Under the pieces are notes generated by a model. It was not told the origin of the DNA. It made no database searches and saw only the letters and a program-made list of their open reading frames with translations. Made by a program: the position numbers and the translations under genes. Shown here one piece after another: positions 14,574 through 17,087 of a DNA stretch of 17,087 bases. Where the stretch lies: contig JAZDMF010000392.1 in assembly GCA_043801235.1 (NCBI GenBank), positions 1 through 17,087 of the forward strand, in the 5' to 3' direction. Each line of letters starts with the position of its first letter. The stretch's first letter is position 1. This stretch comes from DAOQAK01 sp043801235. GTDB taxonomy: Bacteria > Bacteroidota > Bacteroidia > Bacteroidales > CG2-30-32-10.

Positions 14574-16679
14574 ATGGGAAAAAAAAAATCAGACAGATTA
14601 TATTTTTCAGGCATTTGCATTTTCCTGTTTTCAGGATTGATATTGACTTATTCAAACCATTTCAGTAATCCTTTCCATTTTGATGACGACCATACAATCG
14701 TAACGAACGTATGGATAAGAAATACCGAGAACATACCCAAATTTTTTATTGACGGAACAACCAGCAGTTCGCTTCCTCAAAACCAGGGGTATCGGCCCGG
14801 CGTAACCACATTAAATACCATTGACTACTGGATAGCAAGCAAAGATCCTTTCAGAATTGACCTTAATCCTGCATACAGCAATACTGCAGGATTAAAACCA
14901 TTTTATTTTCATCTTTCCATTTTTACCTGTTTCATCCTTCAGGCATTTTTGATTTTCCTGCTGATAAAGAAAATTTATGATATAACCCATAACAATCAAT
15001 GGAACAAATATATTGTATTGTTCGCTGTTGCTTTTTACTGTTTTCATTCTGCCAATGCAGAAACCATCAATTACATCATTTCCCGTTCCGACTCCTTTTC
15101 AACGCTCATGGTGGTTCTGTCTTTTGTGATATATATTTACTTTCCTGCCAAAAGGAAATACCATTTGCACCTGCTGCCCTATATTTTTGGCTTCACGGTG
15201 AAAGAACCCACTTTGATGTATGCACCGCTGCTTTATATTTATATACTTCTTTTCGAAAAGCAGGCCGATCTGACTAAAATGTTCAGGAAAGAAAATGTTA
15301 AAAAGATTTTTTCCTCTTTCATTCCTGTTTTGCCTCTTATATTTATAGGGATAGGCTTGTTTTTGCTCAATCAAATTTTTACTCCGAAAACAGCCATTCC
15401 TTTTTTCGCTTCCCGCTGGAATTATATGATAACTCAGCCTTTTGTCATAGTTCACTATTTTAAAACATTTTTCCTGCCTACCGAACTGACAGTTGAAACC
15501 GACTGGGAGCTTTTTACAAGCATATTCAACACCAGGGCCATCATGGGAATAATGTTTGTTGCCGGATTAATAATTCTTGCATTCCGGCTTACGCGCAAAT
15601 CTATTACCCGACCCATCGCATTCGGAATTTTCTGGTTCCTGATTGCGTTATTGCCTACATCAAGCATCATTCCACTGCTGGAAGTATTAAATTACCACAG
15701 AATTTATTTCCCATATATCGGACTTGTTATTTCCCTCTCATGGACCGTTTATCTTTTGTTCTTCAATAATGAGAAAAAAATATTATCCGGAATTTTCATA
15801 AAGTTCGGGGTTGTAATTTTTCTCACTCTTCTTATTATTTATCATGCTTACGGCACATACCGGCGTAATCAAATCTGGAGTTCAGACGAAACCCTGTGGT
15901 ATGATGCCACTGTAAAAAGCCCATGTAGCGGCAGGGGTTTGATGAATTACGGACTTACTCAAATGCAGAAAGGGAATTACATTGTGGCGAAGGAATATTT
16001 TGAAAAAGCACTGGTACTATCACCTTTTTATTCACTTCTTCATATCAACCTCGCAATACTGCATTCCGCATTGAAAGATTATGAAACTGCCGAAAAATAT
16101 TTTAAAAGCGCCATTGAAGTAGGACTATACGCGGATCAAAGCTATAACTATTATGGAAATTTCTTATTCAGCCAGAAGCGCTATGATGAAGCAGCATTCA
16201 ACCTGAAAAAGTCAATTGAAATGAATCCGGCATATACAGAACCCCGTTTCACTTTGATGGCTTTGTATAATGATACCGAAGACTGGGGTGCTCTCTCCAG
16301 GCTGGCTGAAGGAACACTGTTTTATTTACCTAATGATGCAACTTGTCTTATATATATCGATGCAGCAAAAAACAAAAAAACAAAGCTGGATGTTGCCATT
16401 GAGACCGCAGAACAAAACCCCACGGAAGACAACTATATTAATCTGAGCCTGAAATACTATGAAGACGGCCAGTATGAAAAATGCATCAGCGCATGTGAAG
16501 AAGCTTTGAAAATAAATCCTAAGAACACAATTGCCTACAACAACATATGCACAGCTTACAACCAGCTTAAACTGTTTGACAAAGCTATAACCGCCTGCAA
16601 TAAAGCTTTGGAAATCGACAGTAGTTTCGCCCTTGCCAAAGGAAATTTGAATCACGCAAAAAGTCAGCGGAACAAGTAA
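14574..16679 (+). CDS. TMTC-like multi-pass membrane glycosyltransferase with C-terminal TPRs
   Basis: A 701-residue protein. A first membrane helix (about 10-26) is followed by the loop HFDDDHTIVTN (D37-D39), which resembles the acidic first-loop motif of TMTC and other GT-C fold O-mannosyltransferases, then the motif YRPGVTTLNTIDYWI near 78-92. About eight to ten hydrophobic helices run to residue about 425, with LPTSSIIPLLEVLNYHRIYFPYIG characteristic of this family. From about 449 to 701 there are TPRs (MNYGLTQMQKGNY, YFEKALVLSP, YEKCISACEEALKINP). The last 100 residues are the same module as in the two neighbouring TPR proteins. A role in transferring a lipid-linked sugar to exported proteins is the family inference; the donor and acceptor are unknown. 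An A10 run occupies codons 2-5. T9SS cargo genes elsewhere in the window are possible acceptors only by speculation. Confidence 0.82.
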   Translation: MGKKKSDRLYFSGICIFLFSGLILTYSNHFSNPFHFDDDHTIVTNVWIRNTENIPKFFIDGTTSSSLPQNQGYRPGVTTLNTIDYWIASKDPFRIDLNPAYSNTAGLKPFYFHLSIFTCFILQAFLIFLLIKKIYDITHNNQWNKYIVLFAVAFYCFHSANAETINYIISRSDSFSTLMVVLSFVIYIYFPAKRKYHLHLLPYIFGFTVKEPTLMYAPLLYIYILLFEKQADLTKMFRKENVKKIFSSFIPVLPLIFIGIGLFLLNQIFTPKTAIPFFASRWNYMITQPFVIVHYFKTFFLPTELTVETDWELFTSIFNTRAIMGIMFVAGLIILAFRLTRKSITRPIAFGIFWFLIALLPTSSIIPLLEVLNYHRIYFPYIGLVISLSWTVYLLFFNNEKKILSGIFIKFGVVIFLTLLIIYHAYGTYRRNQIWSSDETLWYDATVKSPCSGRGLMNYGLTQMQKGNYIVAKEYFEKALVLSPFYSLLHINLAILHSALKDYETAEKYFKSAIEVGLYADQSYNYYGNFLFSQKRYDEAAFNLKKSIEMNPAYTEPRFTLMALYNDTEDWGALSRLAEGTLFYLPNDATCLIYIDAAKNKKTKLDVAIETAEQNPTEDNYINLSLKYYEDGQYEKCISACEEALKINPKNTIAYNNICTAYNQLKLFDKAITACNKALEIDSSFALAKGNLNHAKSQRNK
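14579..14588 (+). repeat. A10 homopolymer at the start of the TMTC-like gene
   Basis: ATG GGA AAA AAA AAA TCA: ten A's start at the third base of codon 2. A one-base change would destroy the frame after about four residues. The frame as given is open. This is the same run length as at the radical SAM frameshift and inside queA (679-688). Confidence 0.8.
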
Positions 16680-16697
16680 AAGAGTTTATTGACTTTT
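16658..16697. repeat. 8-bp inverted repeat over the TMTC-like gene stop codon
   Basis: AAAAGTCA (16659-16666) pairs perfectly with TGACTTTT (16690-16697) across a 23-base interval that contains the stop codon. It lies between convergent genes 30 bases apart and may act as a weak bidirectional transcription end, but the stem is AT-rich and there is no long T-run. Confidence 0.3.
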
Positions 16698-16709
16698 CTG
16701 CCCGTCCGG

Positions 16710-17087
16710 TTATTTTCCAAAAGCAAGCTGATAACCTGCCTTAATTTGCCTGGTGAACTCTGATAACGAGCGAATTTTTGACAATCTTTTAAAAATGTAG
16801 CCTGGCCGGAAATAAAATTTCGAATACGCCTTCTTTAGTATATTTTCAAGTTCTTCCCTGGTATATTTTTCGGAGGCAAAAGGTGGCACAATTTTGTCAG
16901 GAGGGTTTTTTGCAAGCTCCCGCCAAAAGTCATTTTCAAGAAACTTGTTATATAGGGCTTCTTTATAAATATTTGTTGAAGGGAATAATGTTGTGATACC
17001 GAACTGCAAATAATCGGGATTCAATTCAATTGCAAATTTTATTGTTCGGTTCATCTGCTCCATTGTTTCGCCGGGATAGCCTATCAT
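16710..17087 (-). CDS. B12-binding-type radical SAM protein, C-terminal fragment
   Basis: Only the last 125 residues are in the window; the frame is open to the right edge, so the start lies beyond 17087. The first visible residues MIGYPGET followed by a helix (TIKFAIELNPDYLQFGITTLFPSTNIYKEA) match the conserved late part of the radical SAM barrel in B12-binding/Elp3-like proteins, where FxxGxPGET is common. The tail EELENILKKAYSKFYFRPGYIFKRL is also typical of that family. The Cys cluster and any cobalamin domain are out of view, so the substrate cannot be inferred. These proteins often act in lipid, cofactor or glycan-linked methylation. The gene converges on the TMTC-like gene with 30 bases between stops. 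Confidence 0.85.
   Translation of the reverse strand: MIGYPGETMEQMNRTIKFAIELNPDYLQFGITTLFPSTNIYKEALYNKFLENDFWRELAKNPPDKIVPPFASEKYTREELENILKKAYSKFYFRPGYIFKRLSKIRSLSEFTRQIKAGYQLAFGK

Overview
The window looks like chromosomal DNA of a Bacteroidota bacterium, most likely an uncultured Bacteroidales-type lineage. It is AT-rich. Two secreted proteins end in a type IX secretion (T9SS) sorting domain, and a CarboxypepD_reg/DUF5686 outer-membrane protein is present. Several upstream regions carry the Bacteroidota -7 box TAnnTTTG. Genes lack strong Shine-Dalgarno sequences. There is no rRNA, tRNA, CRISPR array, integrase or transposase that I can see, and no gene-free stretch exceeds 300 bases.

Left part (1-2750): queA (tRNA queuosine) runs leftward. 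It is divergent from a compact operon of pssA (phosphatidylserine synthase), purS (purine synthesis) and a DUF2007 protein. pssA and purS overlap by 4 bases.

Secretion block (2788-6083): a C10 (streptopain-like) cysteine protease and a right-handed beta-helix protein, both with signal peptides and near-identical T9SS tails. The beta-helix gene is interrupted by one in-frame TGA where relatives usually have Trp. Its remaining 203 codons, including the sorting domain, stay open in the same frame.

Envelope block (6103-9928, leftward): lptB (LPS export ATPase), a standalone four-helix-bundle (23S-IVP family) gene sitting in repeat-rich DNA, and a DUF5686 outer-membrane protein. A carboxymuconolactone decarboxylase/AhpD-like gene follows at 10077-10418.

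Radical SAM block (10488-12418, rightward): an unrecognised membrane-anchored or lipoprotein-like helical protein overlaps by 8 bases a radical SAM/SPASM gene. The CxxxCxxC motif of that gene lies in a different frame from the rest of the protein; the two frames join at a run of ten A. I think this pair is the best candidate for an undescribed system, but its substrate cannot be read from the sequence.

TPR block (12630-16679): two tandem, leftward, single-TM TPR proteins, each made of two copies of a roughly 97-residue module. Divergent from them is a large TMTC-like (GT-C fold, putative O-mannosyltransferase) membrane protein whose C-terminus is a fifth copy of the same module. The window ends inside a leftward B12-binding-type radical SAM gene.
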